Source of the DNA: Halicephalobus mephisto | Lineage: Eukaryota > Nematoda > Chromadorea > Rhabditida > Panagrolaimidae | Direction of reading: 5' to 3' | Length of the DNA: 64,000 nt | NCBI GenBank assembly: GCA_009193035.1 | Contig: SWDT01000192.1 | Span: forward strand, 62,001 to 126,000 | Shown: in pieces, positions 25,750-38,368 of the stretch | How positions within the stretch are numbered: the stretch's first letter is position 1 | How the letters are laid out: every line of letters starts with the position of its first letter | The notes under the pieces: model-generated | What the model was told of the DNA's origin: nothing | Databases searched by the model: none | Seen by the model: the letters and a program-made list of their open reading frames with translations, nothing else | Translations under genes and position numbers: made by a program

Positions 25750-26930
25750 ACAAAATTCATGGTAGGGGAATGAATCAAATGCCATTCGTGCCGGGACCAT
25801 TAAATGGAAGTTTACCTTGGAGGATAAAAAGTGGGATTAACTGAATGAGTATGAATTGGTCCCGTCGCGAATAATGTTTAAAAAACTACTAACAAAATTA
25901 TTAGTCGAAAAACAAACAATATTCGTATCGGGACCATCAAAGGATATCTATTTTAGAGGATAAAGATTAAGGAAGATTTAAATGAAAAGATATTGGTCCC
26001 ATCGCGAATAATATTTAAAAAACTATTAACAAAATTATTAGTCAAAAAACAAACAATATTCGTGTCGGGACCATTAAATGGAAATTTATCTTTGAGGATA
26101 TTCGTGCCGGGACCATTAAAGGATATCTATTTTGGAAGATAAAAAGTAGGATTAACTGAATGAGTATAAATTGGTTCCGTCGCGAATAATGTTTAAAAAA
26201 TCGCTAACAAAATTATTAATCGAAAAACAAACAATATTCGTGCCGGGATCATTAAACGGAAATTTATATAAAAATTAGAGAAATCGTTGAACCAAAAAAC
26301 ATCGATCTAGTCATGAACAATCCTTGATTTGTCCTAAAGTCACGAGCTTGGTTACTGATCCTCTGAAATCCTCCATGTTGAAACCAATGTCTCTCTATTC
26401 AAAATTTTTTAATCCTTTTTTTTCTAAAGAAATGTTCAAAATTCCATTCTCACCACGAACAATGTCGATGATTTTTAAAATCATAAGTGTAATTACTGTT
26501 ATCTTCAAGTTACCAAATTTAATTTTCGTGTCAGGACCATTACTTGAAAAATTTTCTTTAAAAAAGTAAATTAATTATTAGTTCTGTAAAGAATAATATG
26601 TGATTCATTTTCTATCGTAACCTTGAATACTACTCTTAAACTAAGAAAAATGTGATTTTCGTGTCAGGACCATTACTTAATAATTAATTTGTTTTTTAAA
26701 GGAAATTTTTTAAATAATTAATTATTAGTTCTATAAAAAATGATATATAATTCATTTTCTAATATGACTTTTGAAATTGGTCTTAAACTAAGAAAAAATG
26801 TGATTTTCGTGTCAGGACTATTACTTGAAAAATTTCCTTTAAAAAAATAAATTATTAAATAATTAATTATTAGTTCTATAAAAAATTATATATAATTCAT
26901 TTTCTACTATGACTTTCGAAATTGGTCTTT
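25750..26930. repeat. Diverged repeats carrying TTCGTGTCGGGACCATTA
   Basis: At least eight copies of the motif CGTG(T/C)C(G/A)GGACCATTA at irregular spacing, with recurring partner blocks such as AAAACAAACAATATTCGTG. No gene seen. Confidence 0.75.
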
Positions 26931-27364
26931 TAAGTTAAGTTTTCAACTATCTGAAAAAAAACAATTGGAATTTTTTTTTCATTCAAAAAAACAAAAATTT
27001 TTTAAATTAATTTTTCTAATTTAGACAAAAGTTTTTTAAATTCGAAAAATTGATCAACTTTTTGATTTTTTTAATAAATTTTAAAAATAAAAAAAGATTT
27101 GTAATTTTTGAGTCATGAAAAATCAACAGATGATCCACTTCGATCATCCTCTTGGTCTTACTGTAGTTTTTAGTTGATCTCGGATTGGACCTGCAACTGC
27201 GTGAAAAAAACAAAAATCAAAAATTTTCTTTATTTATTTTTTTCGTTTCGGGAATATTGTTTTTTTTATTTGAATTTTTCTGAATTTGAAGAAAGGTTCC
27301 GAAATCCTCCAAAATAAAAAATCTTTCCAAAATTTACATTTTTTGAAAATTTCTCAAAATTCGT

Positions 27365-27640
27365 GTCGAGACAATTTTGTAAAAACCACTGCTTTTTATT
27401 TTTTTCGTGTTGACACCGTTGATTTTTTAATTTTTTTTCGTGTTAAGACCGTTGTTTTTTATTTTTTCGTGTTGAGACTATTATTTTTTTATTTTTTTCG
27501 TGTTAAAACCGTTGTTTTTTTCGTGTTAAGACCATTATTTTTTTATTTTTTCGTGTTAAAACCGTTAATTTTTTAAATTTTTTTATGTTAAAACCGTTGT
27601 TTTTTAAATTTTTTTCGTGTTGAAACCGTTGATTTTTTAA
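27365..27640. repeat. ~35-bp repeat upstream of the TEP gene
   Basis: About eight copies of CGTGTTAAGACCGTTG with T-rich spacers, ending about 75 bases before the TEP start codon. It lies where a promoter would be expected. Confidence 0.75.
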
Positions 27641-27712
27641 TTTTAATTTTTCTTTTTTAGAAAATCCCCAAATTACAGTACGCTTTGTCGAAATCCTAAG
27701 AAATCTTGGATC

Positions 27713-30700
27713 ATGACGCATCTGCGTCCACGGATACAGTTGTTATTACTTTTCTGCCTTCTGATTTGCTCCAGAAGCCTTGCTGAGAGCGATGCTGCAG
27801 AAGTCAAACCAGAAGTGATGGGTCCTGACCCTACCCCTGAGGCCATCGTCCCCAGCGGCTCTAATTCTTCAGATGACAGTAATTCGACGGATTCTGGACC
27901 TCCTCCAATCCCAGAAGATCTGCCTGTCTTCAGACCTCTGACGACTCCTCCGATGCCCGAAAAACATTAGTAAGTTTTTATTATTGAAATTTTGGAAGAG
28001 TTTCTGAAATCAAAGTCTGGTGTTTAGATTTTCGAAAATTTGAAAAATTCGTGTCGGGACCATTTCGTAAAAAATTAATTTCAATTATTTTATTTTAAAT
28101 TAAAAACTTCTAAAATGATCTGAATTATTGATATTTGGAATTTTTTCAAAAATTCGTGTCAGGACCATTTTGTAAAAAGAATAATTTTTTTTATAATTTA
28201 ATTATTAAAATAGATTTTTTAATTTTTAGTCCAGGAACGTACATCGTAATCGCCCCGAATGTAGTCCGTCCAGGTCTTCCTTATGCAGTGTCTGTGAACA
28301 TCCTGAAATCCCAGGAAACTGACCACATCATCAGAGTCGAAGTCAGAACGGACCAGAACGAGACCATCGGGGCCAAAGTTGTCAACAACGTCAGAGCCGG
28401 AGTTCCCCAGACCATCGAGATCTCTAATCTCTCGCCTGAGGCCCTTGTTCAAGGAAGATACAAAGTCTACGTTCGCTGTGAGACCATCTCGAGCAGAATT
28501 CTCTTCGAAGACGAAAAAGAGATTTCCTTCAACCAGAAAAGCTTGAGTATCTTCGTCCAGACAGACAAGCCGATCTACAAGCCCGGAAATAAAGGTGAAT
28601 TAAAATTTCGAATATTTTTAAATTTAAAAAATCTTTTCAAAACCAAATTTAGTTATTTTTGAAATAGTTTAATTTTAATTAAATAATTTTATTTTTTTTA
28701 AATCTTTTCAAAACCAAATTTAGTTATTTTTGAAATTATTTTATTTTTTATTTTTTTAAAATTCTCGTCAGGACGAAATTGATCATTTTAAAAATAGTTT
28801 AATTTTAATTAAATAATTTTATTTTCTAGAATTTCTTCGAAACCAAATTTAGTTATTTTTGAAATTATTTTATTTTTTATTTTTTTTTAAATTCTCTTCA
28901 AAACCAAATTTAGTTATTTTAAAAATAGTTTAATTTTAATTAAATAACTTTATTTTTTATTTTTTTAAAATTCTCTTCAAAACCAAATTTAGTTATTTTT
29001 GAAATTAACTTTGATAATTTATTAATTTTTGAAAAATAATATTTTTTATAATTTCGCGTTAGGACCAATTTTTTAAATTTTTAATAGAATTGTAATCCCG
29101 ACGCGAAAATTTTAAAATAACTTTGTAATTTTTAATTTTTATTAAATTTTGATTTTAGTGAATTATCGAATTATTGTGGTGAACCCCAACCTGACCCCCT
29201 ACCAGGACGTGATTTCTGTCCAGATCCAGGACCCCAGCCAGAACATCATTTCTCAATTCGACGACCAGCCTTTGACGAAGGGCGTCTTCACTGGTCTTCT
29301 GGAGCTGGCTTCTGAACCTCCTCTTGGAGATTGGAAAATTCAAATCACAACTAAATCCGGAATTAAATTCATCAAAAGTTTCACTGTCGATAAATACGTC
29401 TTGCCGAAGTTCGATGTCAACATCAAAACTCCGTCTTTCATCACCATCAACGACGATCTCAGCGTCTTGATAGATGCCAAGTACACTTACGGCAAAGGGG
29501 TCTCCGGGAAAGCCAAGGTGGTCCTCGAGTTGCCCTTCCATCGATGGGGGCCCTGGAACGTGGTCCAGACGAGCGAAGACGGCGGTCCTTCTGAAGCCGA
29601 ATCCCAGATTGAAAAAACAGTAAAATTAAACAATCTTGGAGAAGCTACAGTAGTTTTCACAAATGATGAATTAAAAAAACACAAATTAATAATGGATTAC
29701 GGTGGATCTACCATAAGAATAGTGGCTACAGTAACCGAAGACTTGACTGACATCCAGAGGAACGGCACAACTCAGATCGTTGCCTACAGACATGACGTAA
29801 AATTAGAAGTCGAAAAACAAGGAGACACTTTCAAACCGGGTCTTAGCTACAACATCGTCGTGGCCTTGAAGCAGATGGACGACACTCCTGTGAAGGCTAG
29901 TGTTCCCAGAAGAGTCCAAGTAACGACTTTTTACAACTATCCTTATGACGTCGATGCTGCTACTCAACATGAAGACAAAGAAGTAAAAATAATCGATTTG
30001 GATGCCCATGGAACCGCTATTCTGACTCTACAACCTCCGTTGAACTGTACTTCCGCCAGAGTTGAGGCCCACTACGACAGAACAGGAAAAGATGACTTCT
30101 TGGCCGGTAGGTTTTCAGTCGAGTAATGTCGAGATTTAGAAATTCCAAACTTCAAACTAGGGACGACATATCTCCACTAAGACCCTTGAGTACCTCCTTA
30201 CACACAAAAACGGGTACCTGGGATGCAGGGTGTCGATACAGCAAAACGGTGCTGATGTATTGGATACATCATATGCAATGTACCGATATATTAAATATGA
30301 TATCATTATATTCAGTGTATCGAATATATTAAGTGTAATATCGGCACATCGAATATAATACATTCGATACATTACAACCGTTTTAATGTATCGATATATT
30401 AGGATGATATCGGTGCATTGTATATAATGTATCAAAACGACTCTGATTTATCAGATACATTATATACAATGTATCGATATATTGGGATGATATCGGTGTA
30501 TCTTACATAATGTATCAGATATATTGAATATAATATATCTGATATATCGAATATAATATATCAGATATATCGAATATAATATATCAGATATATCGAATAT
30601 AATATATCAGATATATCGAATATAATGTATCCGATACATTAGAGCTGTTTTAATGTACCCTTTTTTGTGTAGTTTGGATACTGTAGTATTAACAGATAGG

Positions 30701-33700
30701 AAAAAGTAGGATAAACTTTTAGATATTTGTCTAAGAGTAAGATGTCCCAACTAAGCCCCCTAAGTGCCTCTTTAGTAAGGGGAATGATTAATATTTAAAA
30801 TTAATTAAGGTTAAATTTCAAGTTTTTTATATAGAGGTCTCCTGAGATTTCTGAGTAATATTTACGTTGGAATTTTTACCACAATTAATTGGAAATTATT
30901 GAGGTTGAACCGGAACGTAGGGATCACGAATAGAGTATATTAGTAATACTTTATTATTAGAGACAGAATAGACAATAAGTGAGGAATGACACTGGTGTCT
31001 GAGGTAGCCCGTCGGCATTTATGCCCTTACGTTTAGAACGCGCACTGGGAAGCCGGACGAAACGGGGACTAACTGGTCTCAACAGAAATAATTAACATAA
31101 AATTTGGGATTTTTATACATGAATAAACTTCTTTCGGTATTTGAACCACATGAGCTATGATCGTCACTACCGTTCTTGGGACTATATAAGTTTTCTATTT
31201 TAGAATTAAAAAATCAGATCGTATGAGAGAAGGACTACTAGTTGTGTGTATAATATTGCTTATTTTGTTGATTTTGTTGATTTCAGGGGACTTTCCATGG
31301 ACTTCCCTTTATGTAGACGCCTCGAAGAGCCCCTCGAGCTCCTACCTCCAGCTCTTGGCCGACAATGAAGGGACTGTGGACGCTGGAAAGACCCTTTCTT
31401 TCTCCGTCAAGTCCACGGAATCCCTTTCAGTTTTGACCTATCAGGTGGTTTCTAGAGGATCTGTCGTGTTATCTCAGGAAATTCCCGTCAATGGAGATCT
31501 CGCTACAGTAACCTTCGCTGCGACGAACGAAATGGCTCCGAAATCCAGACTTGTCGTTTATGCCATTAGGAATTCCAACAAGGAGATCCTTGTTGATGCA
31601 TTAGACTTCAAAGTCAACGGATTATTCAAAAATGATGTCAGTTTGTCCCTCGACAAGACTTCTGTGGAACCAGGAACCTCGGTGAAGTTCAACGTCAAAG
31701 CCGATCCGGATTCCCTCGTCGGACTTCTGGCCGTAGATCAGTCTGTTCTGCTTCTGAAGTCAGGAAACGACATCACAAGAGAAATGGTAGAACAAGACGT
31801 GGAGGAGTACGCCACCGGCAGGACCCCCGGATTCAGGCCCTGGGAGGGGGTGGTCTTCAGGAAGAAGAGGTCCATCTGGCACCCCTGGTGGGGAATCGGA
31901 GGAAAAGACGCCGAAACTATCTTTGAAGTAAGTAATTTAAAAATTCTAAAAAAATTTAAAAAAATAAAAAAATAATTTTTTGTAAGCAAAACCTCGTATT
32001 TAATTTTTCCAAAGATACGAGAGCTTTTCGTATGTCTTTGGAAAAAAATATGGCGTTTTCCTTAGAAAAATTTTTTATTTTTTTTTTTATAAATTAAATT
32101 ATAAAAGCTTCTGGAATGGGTAGTAGAGGATTATAGAGATTTAGAAAACCTTGTAGAAGCTCCTAAAGTCATCCGAAATTACGGTGTTCGGAAATTCCTC
32201 TTGAGACCATTTTTAAAAAAATTAAATTTTTTTATTCTAATTTTTTTAAATATTTAATTATTTAATTTCCAGAACGCTGGATTAGTCGTCCTCACAGATG
32301 CTTTTCTCTACAGCGAACCGGAGCCAGTCGGTTGGTTTTTTGCCTGTTTCCCTCCGGCACTTTTCCTTTCGTCTTGCTTTGTTCACCGATTACTGTATAA
32401 TTAGCAATTTACTTTTTCCTTTATTCACTTTACCTTTGGCATTTTGTCCTTTGTTGCTTTGGAAAGGAAAAACGAACTTTGAATGGCACACGGGTCCTGA
32501 AACGAAAGTTTCAAATTAGGTCAAAGTTCGTTTTTTTTTGTGAATTTTTGGCTTTTTTAAAATTTTTTTGGCTTTTTTAAAATTTTTTTGTTTTTTTTTA
32601 GCTTTTGGATATGGTGGTCTTCCGGGAATCCCCAAAGGATTTGGAAAATCTCCTTTTCCTCCTCCTGTCCCGGATTTCGCCTTCAATGCTGTGGCTACCG
32701 TACCCTCTGGGGCATCTGAAGCTGCGCCGAGACCCCGATCCAAGTTCCCCGAGACTTGGATCTGGAGTAACGATACTCTGATCACAGAGTTTGTTTTTAA
32801 CACTAATTTTTTAAATTTTAAATATTTTTGTGTGATTGTGGGCTTTTTTTGTTTGAATTTGCCTCTGGCTATTTCGACAATTTCAATGATTAATTAGTGT
32901 TTTGCCTTTGTAGTAATGATGGAAATGGCCTTCGCTCCAGAAGTTGCCAGAGGACAAGGACTAGAAGTCGCTGATGTCGCGGCCGAAGGGGTTCCAGCGA
33001 CTTCTACAGTATCCGTCAGGAAGGACTTCCCGGAGACTTGGATCTGGGACATTCGGAAAACGTCTGCAAAGCAAGAGTGAGCATACTGTAGTCAGGGTGA
33101 TGAAGGTTGTTCTCGACACGACTTTACATTTCCTCGACAAAATTAGGATTTTCAATTTTTCGCTATAGGACCTAAAATAAGTAAAACTTTGTTATTTAAT
33201 TAGTTAGTAATTACCGTAGCCAATAATGAATTTTAAAGACATGAGCTAGTTTTGATTTTCGTTATAGGACCTAAAATTAGGAAAACTTCGTTATTTAACT
33301 AGTTAGTAATTACCGTAACTAATAATGAGTTTCTGAGGACATGAGCTAGTTTCGATTTTCGTTATAGGACCCAAAATAAGTAAAACTTTATTATTTAACT
33401 AGTTAGTAATTACCGTAACTAATAATGAGTTTTGAGGACATGAGCTAGTTTTGATTTTCGTTATAAGATCTAAAATTAGAAAAATCTCAGTAATCAATCA
33501 GTTGATAGTTACTGTAATTAATTTAGTTACTGTCTACAGTAACTGACGACAAGTTTTACAGCTATTGAATTTAATTGCTTATCTTTTTCGTTATAGGACT
33601 TAAAATTAGAAAAATCCAAATAATGAATCAGTTGATAGTTACTGTAATTTTTTTGAATTCGAAATTGCTAATTTTAAAATTATTTTAAAATTTCTAAATT

Positions 33701-36700
33701 TCTAATTTTAAAAATTTTTAAATTTGTTGATGAATTTTGTATTTTTTGGTCAAGTTTATTTTCGGCAATGCCCCCCCTCCCCTGGGGGTCCCGACCCGGT
33801 TCACCACCCTGACTTTGAAAAATTGAGTGAATGTGGAAACGACTGAGTGGGTTACTGTAATCACACTAAGGTCTGTTTGGAGTGAGATCCAGGTCTGTCT
33901 TCTTCATTTTTGTCTTTCTTCATTGCCTCAGGAATTTTTTTTTTGCCTATACTGTAATTTATTTTTTGATTTTATTTTCTTTAGTTTTTTACAAACGATT
34001 TCGACCAGCAATTGGACGCCCAATCCCGATGGTCCAGAACATGGAAGCGGAGATGGTACACCAAGCGCCCCTGGCTCCTGTGATGGCGAGATCCGGCGCC
34101 GTTCCTCAATCCGCCGCTCCTCCGCCGAAGTTGAGAAAGAAATTTCCAGAAACTTGGATTTTCGAAAATCTCATTTCCAGGTTCTTTAAGTTTCCAATTA
34201 TTTCAATTTTTAAATTTTCTTAATTTAAAATCTTTAAAATTTTTTATCTTTAGATTTTTTTAAATTTTTTTATTTTTTTTCAAATTTTTAATTTTCTGAA
34301 AATTCTTATTCTAATTTTTATTTTTTTATTTTTTATTTTTTAAATTTAAATTTTAAATTTTTTTTATTTTAATTTTAAATTTTTTTAAATTTTTTAATTT
34401 TTTATTTTTTTTATTTTTTTTTATTTTTTATTTTTGATGTGTGAATGTGATGTGGAATTTCGTCTCCTGAATTTTGCCGGTCTTCTTTTGTCTGAAATCG
34501 TTGATTTTCCGTCTTAATTAAGTCAGAGGTGTTTAGTTTTGGCCCTCGTGGCTGATTCCATGGCGATGACACCAGAAGTCCAAAATGTATCTCCCGTATC
34601 CTTTGGTAATTCTAAACAATCATCATCGACGATGAAGTTCAGAAAAGAATTTCCGGAGACTTGGATTCACGAAAATCTCCTCTCCAGGTTTTTTATTAAT
34701 TTTCAATTAAAATTTTTGAAAAACTTTTTTTTTAATTTTTAAAAATTTTTGAAAATTAAAAAATATTTTTTTTTAAATTAAAAATTATTTTTTTTTTTTT
34801 ATTTTTCGAAAATTAAAAATTATTTTTCTTAAATTTTCATCGAAAATGTTCCTAAAAATTCTCATTTCCGTTTTTCTACCGTACGATTTGTCCTGTGAGT
34901 TACTGTGCAGTACTGTAGTTGTTTTACTTTTTATTTTAACTTGTATTGATTTTTTCTTTTTTTACAGTACCCGAAGAGGACATCCTGATGAGGATTGCAC
35001 TAGACGATGCCGGTGTGGATTCTGGAATTTCGAGGTCTTCTGAAATTTCGAAAATTCGGAGTGAATTTCCGGAAATTTGGATTTTCGAAAATTTCTTCAG
35101 GTTCTTTATTTTTTAAAATTGTCCGTCAAAAGTCCTGTGGATTACTGTAGCGTCCAGTGTCGTCATGTTTGAATTTTTTAAATTTCGAGGTTCCAGCTCT
35201 TCCGACGGACTCCAGTGGCTACCTTCTGATGCCGACTAGTGTGATGTTGAAAACGACTTCTACAGTACCTTCTAGAACTACAGTATCAAAGTCTAATTTG
35301 AAAACTCGGAAGTCGTTTCCGGAGACCTGGATCTGGGATTTGAAAATGGCCAAAAAGTCCCTCTGGCCATTTGGGTAAAAATTAATTTGTATTTTCTCGT
35401 TACCGTAATCTTCCATTTCAGTGATTACAGTAATTACAGTAATTGTTGATTTTAGTTTTCACCGTAACTTTATGTCCTGATAACTACAGTAGTCTTTCTG
35501 TTCAGTAGTTACCGTAATCTTATATTTTGGCGATTACAGTAATCGCGTACTGTAGTGATTACGATAATTATCTATTTCGATGGTTACCGTAATCCACTAT
35601 TTTGACGATTACTGTAATTTATTATCTTAGCAACTACCGTAATCTGCCGTTTTGACGATTACCGTAATCCACCATCTTAGCAACTACCGTAATTCACCAC
35701 TTTGATGGTTACCGTAATCCCCTATTCTGATAATTACCGTAATCTACCATTTTGATGGTTAGTGTAATTCCCTATTTTGATATCTACAGTAATTGTCTCT
35801 TGTTTGTTGAAAAATGACTTCGGAATGTGTGATACTGGAATGTGTGGAAAATTGAATTTAAGAAAATTTAACTTTTACCGTAATTCATTTTTCAGTGGAT
35901 CTGGTGAAGTCAGTTTTGAAGCCAAAGCTCCTGACACGATCACCTCCTGGGTGGCTTCTGCCTTCGCCGTGAACGATGACTCTGGTCTCGGAGTCGCTCC
36001 GACCACGACGAAACTCAGAGTTTTCAGACCCTTCTTCGTCAGATTGAATCTACCGTATTCCGTCAAGAGAGGAGAAAAGTTTGCTCTTCAAGTTTTGGTT
36101 TTCAACTACATGGAAAATGAACAAGATGTTACGGTAATGTTGAAGCATGATGAAAACAGTGGATTCAACTTTTTGCAAAAAGACGGATCAATCAAAAAAG
36201 GGTGGGTTTTTCAGTTTTATTTAGCGCCAATTGGCGTTTTGTGAATAATAATCAAATTAAAGAACTTTGGCGTTTTGTGAATAATAATCAAATTTAAAAA
36301 AGTTTGGCGTTTTGTGACTAATAATCAAATTTAAAAAAGTTTGGCGTTTTGTGAATAATAATCAAATTAAAGAACTTTGGCATTTTATGACTAATAACAA
36401 AAATTAGCAGAACTTTGGTGTTTTATCACTAATAATCAAACTTAAAAAAGTTTGGCATTTTGTGACTAATAATCAAATTAAAGAACTTTGGCGTTTTGTG
36501 ACTAATAATCAAATTTAAAAAAGTTTGGCGTTTTGTGAATAATAATCAAATTAAAGAACTTTGGCATTTTATGACTAATAACAAAAATTAGCAGAACTTT
36601 GGTGTTTTATCACTAATAATCAAACTTAAAAAAGTTTGGCATTTTGTGACTAATAATTAAATTAAAGAACTTTGGCGTTTTGTGAATAATAATCAAAAAA

Positions 36701-38332
36701 GTTTGAGATTGTTTAACTAATAATTAAATTAAAGAACTTTGGCGTTTTGTGGTTAACAGCGAAAATTTGCGGGAAATTTGAAAATGGATCATTTAAAATC
36801 AATGTTTTTCAGGAAACAAGACAAAAACTACAATGTCCGTCTGGTTTCTGTCCCTGGAGGAGTCTCGAAAGCCGTCTACTTCCCGATTGTTCCGACCAAA
36901 ATCGGAAACGTCAGACTTTCCGTGGTTGCTCAGGCTTCCCAAGCGGGAGACGCGGTGGAGGTTCCTCTGAAGGTCGAGCCAGAAGGCTACAGAGTCGACA
37001 GAAACTTCCCCATCGTCTTCGATCTCAGTCAGAATTCTGAAGAAACCACTGCCAACAGAACAATCGAGATGAAATTCCCGAGTGATACTGTAGAAGGCAG
37101 TAAATACGCCAGAATTGACGTCATTGGAGACATCATGGGACCTGTTTTGGCTAATCTGGAAAATCTCGTTCAGATGCCCTATGGCTGTGGAGAACAAAAC
37201 ATGCTCAACTTTGTTCCAAACATCGTCGTCTTGAGCTATCTCAAAGCCACAAAGAGAGCCACAGCCACATTGGAGAACAAAGCCATCAAGTACATGGAGG
37301 CTGGATACCAAAGAGAACTCACTTACAGGTTTGTCATGACAGAAAACCAAAGCAAATTTGGATAGTGTTCAATTTTAAAAATGTACCTTCTCTTCCAGTC
37401 ACTATCCAAATTTACATTTTTACTAAACATTGGAACCAAACTTGGATAGTGACTAAAAAATGCAATTAGTCTTCAGAATTAAACACTATCCAAGATTGCT
37501 TCAGTTAAGTTTCCAGAAGGACTAAACTTGAATAGTGTCTAAAAAATGCAATTAGTCTTCAAAATTAAACACTATCCAAGATTGCTTACAGTCAACTTCT
37601 CAGAAAAATCAATCTTGGATAGTGACTGAATGAGGACGGTAAATTTCCGAAAGTAGACACTATCCAAGATTATTTCGAGACAAACTTGGATAGTGATTAC
37701 TTTATACAATTAAGTGTCAAAGTTAGATATTTTCTAAGTTTCCTATTCTTTATTAATTTGACATTGGAGATGAATGATTTTCAGAAGAGATGACCACTCA
37801 TTCTCGGCTTTCGGACAATCGGATCGCCATGGATCAACATGGCTGACGGCATTTGTGGCGAAGAGCTTCAAACAAGCGGCTCCGTTCATTTTCGTGGATC
37901 CGACGGTATTGCAAGATGCGGTGGCTTTTTTGAATTCTCAACAACAAACTGATGGATCTTTTGCTGAAAGAGGAGAAGTTCATCATAAGGACATGCAGGG
38001 AGGGGCTAGTGACGGCGGTTTTGCTCTTACTGCTTATGTTACAATTGCTCTTTTGGAAAATGGTGTAAAGAATTCTGAGGCGATTGAGTACTTGGAGAAT
38101 CATGTGGATTCGGTGGCGGAGGAGCCTTATTGCTTGGCGGTGGCCACCTACGCCCTCCACCTGGCCGGCAGCACCAAGGCCAAACACGCCCTCCGGTTGC
38201 TCGAAGGACACCGGGTCCCCGCACCAGGTTAGTTTTTTTCTTAAAAAAATTACCGCAAAAAAAGTGTATTTCTTTCTTTTCGAAAAAAAGCAATTTTCCT
38301 GAGGCGAAAAATGAACGCCCCCGGGTGGATTC

Positions 38333-38368
<36 letters not shown>

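Noticed and set aside
27286..27576. Phe/Val-rich open frame before the TEP gene
   Set aside because: A by-product of the CGTGTTAAGACCGTTG repeat with T-rich spacers.
36799..37350. 183-codon minus-strand open frame over the thioester exon
   Set aside because: The plus strand encodes GCGEQ and the conserved TED domain; the reverse frame has no recognisable features.
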